Shown here piece by piece: positions 17,167-26,291 of a stretch of 64,000 nt of DNA (positions are counted from its first letter, which is position 1; each line of letters starts with the position of its first letter). The translations under genes and the position numbers were made by a program. A model generated the notes under the pieces. The model was given only the letters and a program-made list of their open reading frames with translations. It was not told the origin of the DNA and searched no databases. This stretch comes from Shouchella miscanthi (lineage in GTDB: Bacteria; Bacillota; Bacilli; Bacillales; Bacillaceae_D), in contig NZ_CP042163.1 of assembly GCF_007725405.1 (NCBI RefSeq), positions 1,860,001-1,924,000 of the forward strand, given 5' to 3'.

Positions 17167-18003
17167 TTATGGAAGACTGACTTGAGGACGCTCTAATGAA
17201 GAAATGGCTGGTAGCGACTCAATGTCGCACTTAATGGCTGAAAGCTCTTTTGATAGCAGTGTCATGTCTTTCCCTGCTGCTAGCTTTTTCTTTACACGAT
17301 TGAAGCGGGGATCAAGATCATCTAGTTGGTGAAACAACAGATCAAGCGTGGTGTATGCTTGGATAAGCGGTAAAGCGGTTTTCTCACCTACACCGGGGCA
17401 ACCAGGTATATTATCACTTGGATCACCAAGCAAGGCTTTAACATCAACCCATTGTTCAGGTTCAACTGCATACGTTTGGGTAAATCGTTCGTAATTCATC
17501 ACAATATCTTGTTTTTTGGCGGCAATGATTTGAGATACTTGTTTATTTATCAATTGAAACAAGTCTTTATCATTCGAATAAATGTAAGCAGGCGCTTCGG
17601 GTGCTTCTTCTCCCCATTTTTTGCTAATACTCCCCATTAGATCATCTGCTTCGTAGGGTGAAAGTGTTAGTTGGGCAATTGATAGGGACTCAAGCTCTTT
17701 CTTTACCAATTCATATTGCTGAATTAACGGTTCTGGTAATTCATTTCTTGTTTGTTTGTAAGGTGGGTATAGCTGACGCCTAAAGGTATCTTCTCGCGGT
17801 ATATCCCACGTTACAACACAATGAGAAGCATTGTATTGACTGAGTAATGAATGTACCTTTCTTAGAAAGACATTCAACCCATTAACAGGAATACCGTTTT
17901 CGTTTTTTTCTAATGATTCGACAGGACGATTATAACTTGTCGCAAAATAGGCTCGGCTTAGTAAATTAAACCCATCTATAATGAGTAAGCACTTATCTGT
18001 CAT
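17167..18003 (-). CDS. 5'-3' exonuclease (FEN family, YpcP-like)
   Basis: A 278-residue stand-alone 5'-3' exonuclease related to the N-terminal domain of DNA polymerase I. Metal-binding acidic residues are seen in LLIIDGFNL, VTWDIPREDTFRR, SPYEADDLMG and YSNDKDLFQL, and the helix-hairpin-helix region is DPSDNIPGCPGVGEKTA. It should process RNA primers or flaps in replication and repair, as YpcP does in B. subtilis. The ATG overlaps the bshB2 stop as ATGA, so the two are translationally coupled, an unusual pairing of DNA repair with bacillithiol synthesis. Confidence 0.9.
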   Translation of the reverse strand: MTDKCLLIIDGFNLLSRAYFATSYNRPVESLEKNENGIPVNGLNVFLRKVHSLLSQYNASHCVVTWDIPREDTFRRQLYPPYKQTRNELPEPLIQQYELVKKELESLSIAQLTLSPYEADDLMGSISKKWGEEAPEAPAYIYSNDKDLFQLINKQVSQIIAAKKQDIVMNYERFTQTYAVEPEQWVDVKALLGDPSDNIPGCPGVGEKTALPLIQAYTTLDLLFHQLDDLDPRFNRVKKKLAAGKDMTLLSKELSAIKCDIESLPAISSLERPQVSLP

Positions 18004-18683
18004 GAAGAATGCTCCGCTTTAAGTGGGTAGGTCCAGAATCGCTCAATGGTTAAACGTTCTACCGCCTCTTTATTTCCTTCGTGATAGGCCTTTTCTAAAC
18101 TTGGCAACGTCCAAGCGAGCTGTGAAGCATGGGCTCGCAATGTATCAAGCTTTATTTGAGCGTAGGGACGGACGTCATTTAAAATATCCGGTTTTCCAAT
18201 CGCTTCCTCATGTCCATTTGAAAAGGCAATGGCATGAAACGTCGGCCGGTCTTTTTCAGGCAACGATTCTAACGCCTCAACAACCGCTTCCCCAGTGGCA
18301 TCGTGGTCAGGATGAACTGCATAGCCAGGATAAAACGAAATAATAAGGGATGGCTTTAATTCAGTGATTAAGTCTAGAATATCTTGTTTGACTTTACCGG
18401 GTGCTTCGAATTCAATCGTTTTGTCACGATAGCCGAGCATTCTTAAATCGGAAATGCCCATCTCTATCGCGGCTTGTTGCAATTCTTGTTTACGAATGTC
18501 AGGCAATGATTCTCTTGTTGTAAAAGGTGGATTTCCTAAATTGCGTCCCATTTCTCCTAAAGTAAGACATGCATAGGTGACAGGGATGTCATGTCGAATG
18601 TAGTTGACAATTGTTCCAGATACGCCGAATGCTTCATCATCAGGATGAGGAAAAACGACGAGTACATGGCTTTGTTTGTTCAT
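18000..18683 (-). CDS. bshB2: Bacillithiol biosynthesis deacetylase BshB2
   Basis: A 227-residue LmbE/PIG-L family zinc deacetylase. The metal site is HPDDE at residues 13-17 and YAVHPDHDA near 120-128. In Bacillus, BshB2 (YojG) removes acetyl from GlcNAc-malate (shared with BshB1) to make GlcN-malate, a bacillithiol precursor; it may also act on bacillithiol conjugates. The start follows TAGGAGTG. The upstream gene is the yojF homologue, as in B. subtilis, which fixes the paralogue as BshB2 rather than BshB1. The nearby brxC gene uses bacillithiol chemistry. Confidence 0.92.
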   Translation of the reverse strand: MNKQSHVLVVFPHPDDEAFGVSGTIVNYIRHDIPVTYACLTLGEMGRNLGNPPFTTRESLPDIRKQELQQAAIEMGISDLRMLGYRDKTIEFEAPGKVKQDILDLITELKPSLIISFYPGYAVHPDHDATGEAVVEALESLPEKDRPTFHAIAFSNGHEEAIGKPDILNDVRPYAQIKLDTLRAHASQLAWTLPSLEKAYHEGNKEAVERLTIERFWTYPLKAEHSS

Positions 18684-18705
18684 ATTAGTTCACTCCTAAT
18701 GAATT

Positions 18706-19053
18706 TTAGCGAAAAGGGGTTTTCGATAGCTCCATGGCAATAGCTAATTTCCCGTCTGGTCCATGACCAGCAAGTAAAAGTCTGCCTTCTTCATCAAGCT
18801 CAAAATGAGTCAAACCCTCTCCATAAACCCAACCAATATCGAGTTTTAAGCCGACACGATAGGGGCCATCACCGGCAATTTTTCCGTTTTCGTACGTGAT
18901 TTTCGCATTCCGAATATACGCGGTTGCTGAAAAGAAAGATTCATCAAAGTGAGAAGCATAAGCACCATTTGTTGTTTCTAGGTGTAAGTAAACCTCTTGT
19001 GTTGCAAATTCGTTTATATGCAGTTGGACGGTTTCTTTATTTATTCGTTCCAT
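18706..19053 (-). CDS. yojF: YojF family protein (DUF1806)
   Basis: A 115-residue cytoplasmic protein that matches B. subtilis YojF (DUF1806) in length and in motifs such as YLHLETTNGAYA, FSATAYIRN, GPYRVGLKL..GWVY.EGLTH and a C-terminal G...L..A..LS..PF. Its role is unknown but it is regularly paired with bshB2, as here (22 nt apart), so a link to bacillithiol metabolism is likely by association. GGAGGC lies 7 nt before the ATG. Confidence 0.88.
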   Translation of the reverse strand: MERINKETVQLHINEFATQEVYLHLETTNGAYASHFDESFFSATAYIRNAKITYENGKIAGDGPYRVGLKLDIGWVYGEGLTHFELDEEGRLLLAGHGPDGKLAIAMELSKTPFR

Positions 19054-19180
19054 AAGTAGCCTCCATAGTAAAGTAACAGCGACATGCTATCGTTCATTAT
19101 AATAGCAACAGTCTTTTGCTTCAATGAAGGTGACTTAAAAGCCGTTAAATAAATGTTATAAAAAGAATTTCATGTTGAGA

Positions 19181-19191
19181 AATGGTATACT
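19181..19191 (+). promoter_or_regulatory. Extended -10 promoter before the LOV-STAS gene
   Basis: TGGTATACT contains a TATACT -10 with the TGn extension. No good -35 is found 16-18 nt upstream, which is acceptable for extended -10 promoters. It lies 37 nt before the start codon. Confidence 0.45.
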
Positions 19192-19227
19192 ATTCGTAAC
19201 GTATGCGTTGTAGGAGGCATGAAGAAC

Positions 19228-20016
19228 ATGTTGGAAGAGGTTGCTAAGCAAGCGGAACTATTAGTGAAAGTTTTAGACTATACACGAGTAGGCATTTTAA
19301 TTACAGATCCAGATCTTAAAGACAATCCAATTGTCTATGTAAGTGAGGGTTTTACGAAAATGACAGGTTATGAAGTCGAAGAAGTCTTAGGGACAAACTG
19401 TCGTTTCTTGCAAGGTGAGGAAACAGATCGTAATAAGATTGATTTACTTCGAGAGGCGATAAAAGAAAGAAAACCAGTCTTGATTGAAATAGCCAATTAT
19501 ACGAAAGACGGAACGTTATTTTGGAATGAACTAACGATTGACCCTGTTTATATAGAAGACCAAGACAAGCTTTATTTTGTAGGTGTGCAAAGGGATATTA
19601 CGGAACAAGTCATGGCAAAGAAAGAATATGAGCGTTCCGTACAACGCATTCAATCCATTTCAACGCCGATTGTTCCTTTATTGGATGGATTAGCAGTACT
19701 GCCTCTTATCGGAGAGATGAATAAAGAGCGGTTTGATCTTATGTTTGATACGGTCACACAAGAAACCGTGCGTTTAGGTATAAAAAAGCTTGTCATTGAT
19801 TTATCTGGCCTAACGCACTATGATGCATTTGTTGTAGAAGGGATTTTTCAGTTAAGAGATGTTCTAAAGCTTATTGGAGCTGAACTTGTTTTATGTGGTA
19901 TGGCACCTGGGCTTGCCATTCAATCGGTTCTCAAGGGAGGAAACCAATTGGAAACAATTCAAACAGCTAGTTCGGTTAAGCAAATTTTAAAAGAAGCGTT
20001 TGAGCGATTTGAGTAA
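19228..20016 (+). CDS. ytvA: Blue-light receptor LOV-STAS protein (YtvA type)
   Basis: A 262-residue photoreceptor. The PAS/LOV domain (about 12-125) has the flavin-adduct motif GTNCRFLQG with photoactive Cys58, and the FWNEL and YFVGVQRDIT strands. A J-alpha linker helix leads into a C-terminal STAS domain (about 145-255, LPLIGEMNKERF then VIDLSGLTHYD). YtvA acts in the stressosome to switch on the sigma-B general stress response in blue light. At the usual STAS phospho-threonine positions there are lysine/asparagine and alanine, so this subunit is probably not phosphorylated. ATG 19228 is used because GGAGG lies 10 nt upstream; ATG 19219 is only 1 nt away. The next gene begins inside its 3' end. 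Confidence 0.93.
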   Translation: MLEEVAKQAELLVKVLDYTRVGILITDPDLKDNPIVYVSEGFTKMTGYEVEEVLGTNCRFLQGEETDRNKIDLLREAIKERKPVLIEIANYTKDGTLFWNELTIDPVYIEDQDKLYFVGVQRDITEQVMAKKEYERSVQRIQSISTPIVPLLDGLAVLPLIGEMNKERFDLMFDTVTQETVRLGIKKLVIDLSGLTHYDAFVVEGIFQLRDVLKLIGAELVLCGMAPGLAIQSVLKGGNQLETIQTASSVKQILKEAFERFE

Positions 20017-20758
20017 CGACTCACATAACTATGAGGAAGAGCCACCGTTAAGTGACTTCTTAGAGGATGAACCTAAGAAAGAAAAGAAAGGAAGAAGACG
20101 TTTTTTTCGAATAATTGCTATGGTAGTAGCTTTAGCATTATTTGTTCAGACGGTATCCTTTTTATTTGAGCATTATTCTTTAAACGCATGGCACTATATA
20201 CGGGAAAGCGAATCATTGTTTAATGATGAGGCAATTGAAGCTTGGCAAAGCAGTGTCGTCGTCGTTGAAACAAACACTGGACACGGGACCGGTTTCTTTG
20301 TGAGTGAGGAGGGTGACGTGTTAACCAATCATCACGTTAGTGACGAGCAAGGTCCCTTGTGGATTGTAACAGCCGACGGAAAAAGATATGAAGCGGAATC
20401 GATAAAACACGACATTGAAAAGGACCTTGCTCTACTGCGTGTAGACGCTGAAAATCAATTGTTTCAACCGTTAAAGCTCGCTGAACCAACTTCCTTTTTA
20501 CATGAAAATGTTATTGTTATTGGTCATCCTCAAACCCACTCCTTTATTGCAAATGAAGGGGAAGTGTCTGAAGAAGTAGGAGATTACCAACGATTGTCGA
20601 TTACAAACGATGTGTATCCTGGACACAGCGGCTCGCCAGTCCTTTCTCAAGAAGGAGAAGTCATTGGCATTATATATGCCCGCTCGCTAGAGGAGAGAAC
20701 CCGTGGAGAGGGACTTGCTGTTCCAATCCAACAAGTCCAAGCGTTCCTTTATCATTGA
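20000..20758 (+). CDS. Membrane-anchored trypsin-like serine protease
   Basis: A 252-residue protein: acidic cytosolic N-terminus (1-27), basic KKGRRRFFR stretch, one membrane segment (about 36-57), then an external S1 protease domain. The triad is readable: His112 in TNHHVSD, Asp142 in EKDLALL and Ser210 in PGHSGSPV. It resembles HtrA proteases but has no PDZ domain. No ribosome site is clear for the TTG at 20000 (another TTG is at 20009), and the frame overlaps the end of the LOV-STAS gene by 17 nt, so translation is likely coupled to that gene. The gene pair suggests a light or stress linked envelope protease, but this is inference. Confidence 0.85.
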   Translation: MSDLSNDSHNYEEEPPLSDFLEDEPKKEKKGRRRFFRIIAMVVALALFVQTVSFLFEHYSLNAWHYIRESESLFNDEAIEAWQSSVVVVETNTGHGTGFFVSEEGDVLTNHHVSDEQGPLWIVTADGKRYEAESIKHDIEKDLALLRVDAENQLFQPLKLAEPTSFLHENVIVIGHPQTHSFIANEGEVSEEVGDYQRLSITNDVYPGHSGSPVLSQEGEVIGIIYARSLEERTRGEGLAVPIQQVQAFLYH

Positions 20759-21159
20759 AATGTAACGTCAGTTCCTTTATTTTCAGCAATGTCTTTTGCG
20801 CGTTGAACAGCTTCTTTTTTCGTCTTATACACGTGGCTAGGTTTTTGTGCACCTTCCGCTTGAACGGCCCAGCCATCGTCTCTTTTTTTAACAAGCTGAT
20901 TGCGTTCATTTAACGTTGGAGAGGATTGTTTTTCCCTGTTTTTTGATGGTTTCATTTGACCATGTTTGTAAAACTGATCAACATCCTCCTTAGGTGTATC
21001 CTCGTACCAGCTTTTTGCCTGCGAAATCGCAATTGGAATCGCATCTTTTTCTTCATAACCGTCATCTAGCATGGCATTCCCAATTTCGATCGCTTTTTTC
21101 TTTATTGGTGCTTTCATCTGTTTTAAAGCAGGTGGGTATTGTTTCATGTCCCAAGGCAT
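20752..21159 (-). CDS. ydaT: YdaT-like general stress protein with DUF2188 domain
   Basis: A 135-residue protein. The N-terminal 55 residues (MPWDMKQYP...KKKAIEI.NAML..GYEE..AIPIA) match B. subtilis YdaT, and the C-terminal part (about 88-133: KRDDGWAVQAEGA..PSHVYKTKKEAVQRAK.IA) is a DUF2188 domain. YdaT is a general stress protein of unknown mechanism. It converges with the protease gene, their stop codons overlapping by 7 bp. A sigma-B-like promoter lies upstream, agreeing with a stress role. AAAAGGAG precedes the ATG. Confidence 0.85.
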   Translation of the reverse strand: MPWDMKQYPPALKQMKAPIKKKAIEIGNAMLDDGYEEKDAIPIAISQAKSWYEDTPKEDVDQFYKHGQMKPSKNREKQSSPTLNERNQLVKKRDDGWAVQAEGAQKPSHVYKTKKEAVQRAKDIAENKGTDVTFQ

Positions 21160-21186
21160 CTTGCTTCACACTCCTTTTTAATGTTC

Positions 21187-21212
21187 ATAGCCGAGGATGG
21201 ATTAGGTAAAAC
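21187..21212 (-). promoter_or_regulatory. Sigma-B-like promoter of the YdaT-like gene
   Basis: On the minus strand GTTTTA and GGCTAT are separated by 14 nt, each one base from the sigma-B consensus GTTTAA / GGGTAT. The -10 ends 28 nt before the start codon. Confidence 0.5.
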
Positions 21213-21298
21213 ATGATTCTATCATTTTTTTCATTTAACATTAGTTGAAAGTCAACAGAATGTAGTTGCGAATAAAGTAGAAAAGGAGTGGCACAGGA

Positions 21299-22444
21299 GT
21301 GGATTTATTAAAAACGTCGTCAGCAAATGAAAGAGAGGAACGATTGCTGAAGCACATAAAACCGTTTAATAAAATAGGGGCACAACATGATCGAAAGCAA
21401 ACGGTACCTATTGAAAACATACAAGTTTTGCGAGACTGCGGCTATGCTGCTTTAGCAGTGGAGAAGGAATTTGGTGGCTTGGAAGTACCGCTTTCGGAAT
21501 GGCTTCGCCTACAAGAGCTTATCGCTAGAGAAGATGGTCCGACTGCTTTGAGCATTGGCTGGCATATGGGAACCATGTATCAAGAAGCGCAAGAGAAAAA
21601 CTGGCCTAAAATCCATCGTCAGCACGTGCTTAAAGCTGTTGTAAACAATGGCCTTTTACTAAATACCGCAGCCACTGAAAAAGCTACAGGAAGTCCAACG
21701 AGAGGTGGCGTTTTTCAAACATCAGCTAAAAAAACGTCTGAAGGCTGGCTGATTAACGGAGAAAAAACGTTCTACACTCTTGCCGAACATCTTGATTATT
21801 ACCTTGTGCTTGCGACAATTGAAGAAGATGGATCAACAGGCGTATTTCTAATAAAAAAAGGCACAGAGGGCGTAACGATCAACCCAACTTGGGATATGGT
21901 TGCAATGGGCTCAACAGGAAGTCATGACCTTGTATTGGATCAAGTCATATTACAAGAAGATGCGCTTTTAAAAGTCCAAGTACGAAAGGAACTGCCTCAA
22001 GCGTGGCTTTTGCACATTCCCGCATGTTACTTAGGAATTGGTTACGCAGCAATTCAAGAAGCCGCTACGTACGCCCGTACGTATGCACCAAATAGTATAG
22101 GAAAACCGATTGCGACGATTCCGACTGTTCGCCAACGACTAGGCGAAGCGATGCTGCTTTATCAGCAAAGTCAAAGCATTCTCTATGGTGTTTCAAAACA
22201 ATGGGATGAAGCATCTATAGACGAACGTAAAACAATGCATTTGTCGTTTATGATGACAAAGCATAGTGTTGTCCAACATGCAATTAACATGGTGGATCTT
22301 TCAATGAAAGTAGTGGGGGCACAAAGTCTAGCACATGCTTCACCTTTATCAAGGTATTATCGCAATGTTCGTGCTGGGTTACACAATCCACCAATGGACG
22401 ATCAAACGGTTGAGTTTGCCGCAAAGACAGTATTAAACGAATAA
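21299..22444 (+). CDS. Acyl-CoA dehydrogenase family protein (YdbM-like)
   Basis: A 381-residue flavoprotein of the acyl-CoA dehydrogenase fold: helical N-terminal domain (to about 110), beta domain with the LLNTAATEKATGSP FAD-contacting loop and WLINGEKTFYT, then a helical C-terminal domain with VVGAQSLAHASPLSRYYRNVRAG. It most resembles B. subtilis YdbM. Substrate is unknown; the group includes both dehydrogenases and monooxygenase-like members. The GTG start is 10 nt after AAAGGAG. The two small genes that follow at 14 nt and with an 8-nt overlap probably share its transcript. Confidence 0.85.
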   Translation: MDLLKTSSANEREERLLKHIKPFNKIGAQHDRKQTVPIENIQVLRDCGYAALAVEKEFGGLEVPLSEWLRLQELIAREDGPTALSIGWHMGTMYQEAQEKNWPKIHRQHVLKAVVNNGLLLNTAATEKATGSPTRGGVFQTSAKKTSEGWLINGEKTFYTLAEHLDYYLVLATIEEDGSTGVFLIKKGTEGVTINPTWDMVAMGSTGSHDLVLDQVILQEDALLKVQVRKELPQAWLLHIPACYLGIGYAAIQEAATYARTYAPNSIGKPIATIPTVRQRLGEAMLLYQQSQSILYGVSKQWDEASIDERKTMHLSFMMTKHSVVQHAINMVDLSMKVVGAQSLAHASPLSRYYRNVRAGLHNPPMDDQTVEFAAKTVLNE

Positions 22445-22458
22445 AAGGAGAATTTAAC

Positions 22459-22767
22459 ATGTATGTGGTTCATTCTACTTTCAAAGCACCAGAGGATAAG
22501 GCAGAAGAAGTTATAGCTATCTATCGCAATCGTTCTAAAAAAGTTGATTCCGCCAATGGGTTTGTTTCCTTCCGTCTGTTACAGCATCATAAGCGACCGG
22601 GTGAGTTAACTGTAGAGCTACAATTTGAAACGAAAGAAGATTATCTTGAATGGGTACGGAGTCAAGAGTTTAAAGATATCCATGATTTGGAGAAGAAATA
22701 CCCAGATCAAGAGCTAGCGAATATTGTACCAACAGTTCGCCAGTTCGAGGTGATTATCAATGAATGA
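22459..22767 (+). CDS. Antibiotic biosynthesis monooxygenase (ABM) domain protein
   Basis: A 102-residue ferredoxin-like ABM-fold protein with V..TFKAPEDKAEEVIAIYRNR, GFVSFRLL and LTVELQFETKEDYLEWVRSQEFKDIH. The layout is similar to the IsdG/HmoA haem-degrading enzymes, with a Trp (65) and His (75) at positions like those of IsdG, but the early Asn of IsdG is replaced by Thr7. Haem monooxygenase activity is therefore possible but unproven. It follows the acyl-CoA dehydrogenase gene by 14 nt with AAAGGAG, and its stop overlaps the next start. Confidence 0.75.
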   Translation: MYVVHSTFKAPEDKAEEVIAIYRNRSKKVDSANGFVSFRLLQHHKRPGELTVELQFETKEDYLEWVRSQEFKDIHDLEKKYPDQELANIVPTVRQFEVIINE

Positions 22768-23173
22768 ACGCCTGCCTCATTATTATGAACCGATCGTCCA
22801 ATCGATTGCTCAATCCATTTATCATGATTTTCCAAGCTTAGTTGAGCGATACGGCGAGAAGGGCTGGAAGCATACGATTGAAGACAATGAACACCATTTT
22901 CGCCATTTAGAAGCAGCGTATGCAATTCGTGATTCACAAGTGTTTGTTGATTATGCCATATGGTTAAATGGTATTTTAACGAAACACGGCATGACAACAT
23001 ATTTACTCATTGATAATTTTGAACGAATTCCAGCTGCCATTGAAAAACAACTTGGTCAAGATAAGGAACAACAGTTCACTCACTATATTTCAGCCGCCAT
23101 TCAAGCCTTAAAAGCGACTGATGAATATGTGAAGAGAGAACGTGTTCCTTTCCGTGAAAAAAATAACGAATAG
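22760..23173 (+). CDS. All-helical protein of unknown function
   Basis: A 137-residue protein predicted to be all helical: PIVQSIAQSIYHDFPSLVERYG, then an H-rich EDNEHHFRHLEAAYAIRD, VFVDYAIWLNGILTKHGM and a final helix to KREKNNE-like basic end. The pattern (N..HH..HL..A....S..F.DY..WL..IL...GM) recalls helical modules preceding cobalamin or sensor domains, but I cannot name the family. It overlaps the ABM gene by 8 nt, with GAGGTGAT before the ATG. The two histidines with the neighbouring possible haem-degrading gene make ligand binding worth testing. A terminator follows. Confidence 0.65.
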   Translation: MNERLPHYYEPIVQSIAQSIYHDFPSLVERYGEKGWKHTIEDNEHHFRHLEAAYAIRDSQVFVDYAIWLNGILTKHGMTTYLLIDNFERIPAAIEKQLGQDKEQQFTHYISAAIQALKATDEYVKRERVPFREKNNE

Positions 23174-23240
23174 TAAGTCAGTAAGCAAAGCAATAAATGG
23201 GATCCATGACGAGTCTGTAAAAATAAGGTTGTTCTTTACA

Positions 23241-23272
23241 AAGAGCGTACTCATAAAGAGTATGCTTTTTTT
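23241..23272 (+). terminator. Intrinsic terminator of the acyl-CoA dehydrogenase operon
   Basis: AGCGTACTC pairs with GAGTATGCT (one G-U) around ATAAA, followed by TTTTTT. Confidence 0.85.
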
Positions 23273-23316
23273 GGTTTTTAGAGATAGAATAGTTAGAAAA
23301 ATTAAACATATAAAAG

Positions 23317-23345
23317 TTGACTGAATAATCACGCCGAAGTATAAT
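23317..23345 (+). promoter_or_regulatory. Sigma-A promoter of the arabinan operon
   Basis: TTGACT and TATAAT are separated by exactly 17 nt, near-perfect consensus. The -10 lies 62 nt before the abfA start. Confidence 0.8.
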
Positions 23346-23373
23346 CCACTATAAGTAATGTATCTATTTTTAA

Positions 23374-24921
<1,548 letters not shown>

Positions 24922-24948
24922 TTAGCAGCTCGTTCGCATTTCTTTATT

Positions 24949-24962
24949 TGTAAGCGCTATCT
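24949..24962. promoter_or_regulatory. Candidate cre site (CcpA) before the CUT1 importer
   Basis: TGTAAGCGCTATCT matches the cre consensus at 13 of 14 positions. It lies between abfA and the binding-protein gene, 34 nt before the latter, where CcpA could act as a roadblock or repress an internal promoter. Confidence 0.65.
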
Positions 24963-24995
24963 TTTTTTAAATGATGAAGAAAAGAGGTCGTTTCA

Positions 24996-26258
24996 ATGAA
25001 GCATTCCAAGTACTGGATCGTTGCGGCATGTGCGGTTGCGCTGTTGAGCGGTTGTACACGCTCAGCTGACACAATGGCAGATGGAAGAATAAAGCTCGAT
25101 TATTGGGTGTTCCTGTCAGGCGGGGATTTGTCCTACATGGAAGCGATTGTTGACGAGTATAACAGCAGTCAAGATGAAGTATATGTTGACATCATTTTGC
25201 AGGATTGGGATGACTATTACACCAAGATTGTTACGAGCGTAGCAGCTGATCGTGGACCGGATATTGGCATTTCCCATGCGGCTTCCTTGCCACAGTTAAT
25301 GAATCAAGGACTGTTGCAGCCGGTTGAGGAGATGATGACGGGAGCTGGGTTAGATTTTAATCGGTTCCCTGAGAATATTCGTGATGCCGTCGAAGTAGAG
25401 GATGAGCTCTATGCTGTTCCAATTGATACACACCCATTTATTCTCTATATCAATACAGATTTAGCAGAAGAAGCGGGTTTGCTGAATGAGCAAGGACTGC
25501 CTGAGATCGAGTTGACTCCAACGGGATTATCGGATTATTTTGCGGCAGCGAAAGAAGCGCTCCCTGATAAGACCCCATTAGCCATTTCAACAGGAGGTGT
25601 CGATACGTATCGGTGGTGGTGGACCGTCTACTTCCAAATGGGTGGAACTCCAATCTTCTCAGATGATTTGCGTGAACCTGAAATTACATTAGATCGAGAC
25701 ATAGCAATTCAAGCTGCGGAATACATTCATAATTTCTTCGGAGATGTTATCCCGATGCATATTGGTGATTTTTATGAAACCTTTCAGGCTGGAAACGCCG
25801 TTGGGATGATGACGGGTGTATGGGCAACGGGCATCTGGGAAGCTGCTGATCTAAATTTTACGGCCATGCCAATTCCTCAATCATTTGATGTTGAAGCTGC
25901 CCAAGGTGACGCACATACATTGATTGTTCCGATTAAAGAAGAACAATCTTCTGAGCGAAAACAAGCGATTGCTGAATTTATTTCGTTCGTTAGCGATGAA
26001 GGGGCTGAGTGGGCGAAGGCAGGTCATATACCCGCTCGAACCGATGTGGTAGAGTCATCTGAATTCCAAGACCAGCCGTTTCGCGCAGATTATGCGGAGG
26101 TCGCATCAAAGGTCGTGTTTACAAACAAAACGATTTATCAAAATCCAGCTGAAACAGACATGATTCGTGCGCTAGATGAGATTATGAGCAATCGCCTAAC
26201 GCCAGAAGCTGGAATTGATCAAATGTTGAAGGCTCTTGCTGTAACGACAAGACAATAA
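24996..26258 (+). CDS. Extracellular solute-binding lipoprotein of the CUT1 sugar ABC importer
   Basis: A 420-residue family 1 solute-binding protein. The N-terminal signal ends in lipobox LLSGC (Cys at 20), so the protein is anchored outside the membrane. The mature part has the usual two-lobe pattern: IKLDYWVFLSGGD, DDYYTKIVTSVAADRGPDI, YAVPIDTHPFILYIN and MMTGVWATG. Context (GH51 genes, AraP/AraQ-like permeases) points to arabino-oligosaccharide binding, comparable to AraN or AbnE, but the specificity is inferred. Mature protein is acidic. It is followed at 33 nt by the first permease gene. Confidence 0.9.
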   Translation: MKHSKYWIVAACAVALLSGCTRSADTMADGRIKLDYWVFLSGGDLSYMEAIVDEYNSSQDEVYVDIILQDWDDYYTKIVTSVAADRGPDIGISHAASLPQLMNQGLLQPVEEMMTGAGLDFNRFPENIRDAVEVEDELYAVPIDTHPFILYINTDLAEEAGLLNEQGLPEIELTPTGLSDYFAAAKEALPDKTPLAISTGGVDTYRWWWTVYFQMGGTPIFSDDLREPEITLDRDIAIQAAEYIHNFFGDVIPMHIGDFYETFQAGNAVGMMTGVWATGIWEAADLNFTAMPIPQSFDVEAAQGDAHTLIVPIKEEQSSERKQAIAEFISFVSDEGAEWAKAGHIPARTDVVESSEFQDQPFRADYAEVASKVVFTNKTIYQNPAETDMIRALDEIMSNRLTPEAGIDQMLKALAVTTRQ

Positions 26259-26291
26259 GCTGTGGCAAGTACCCGCTGAGGAGGGCATGAA

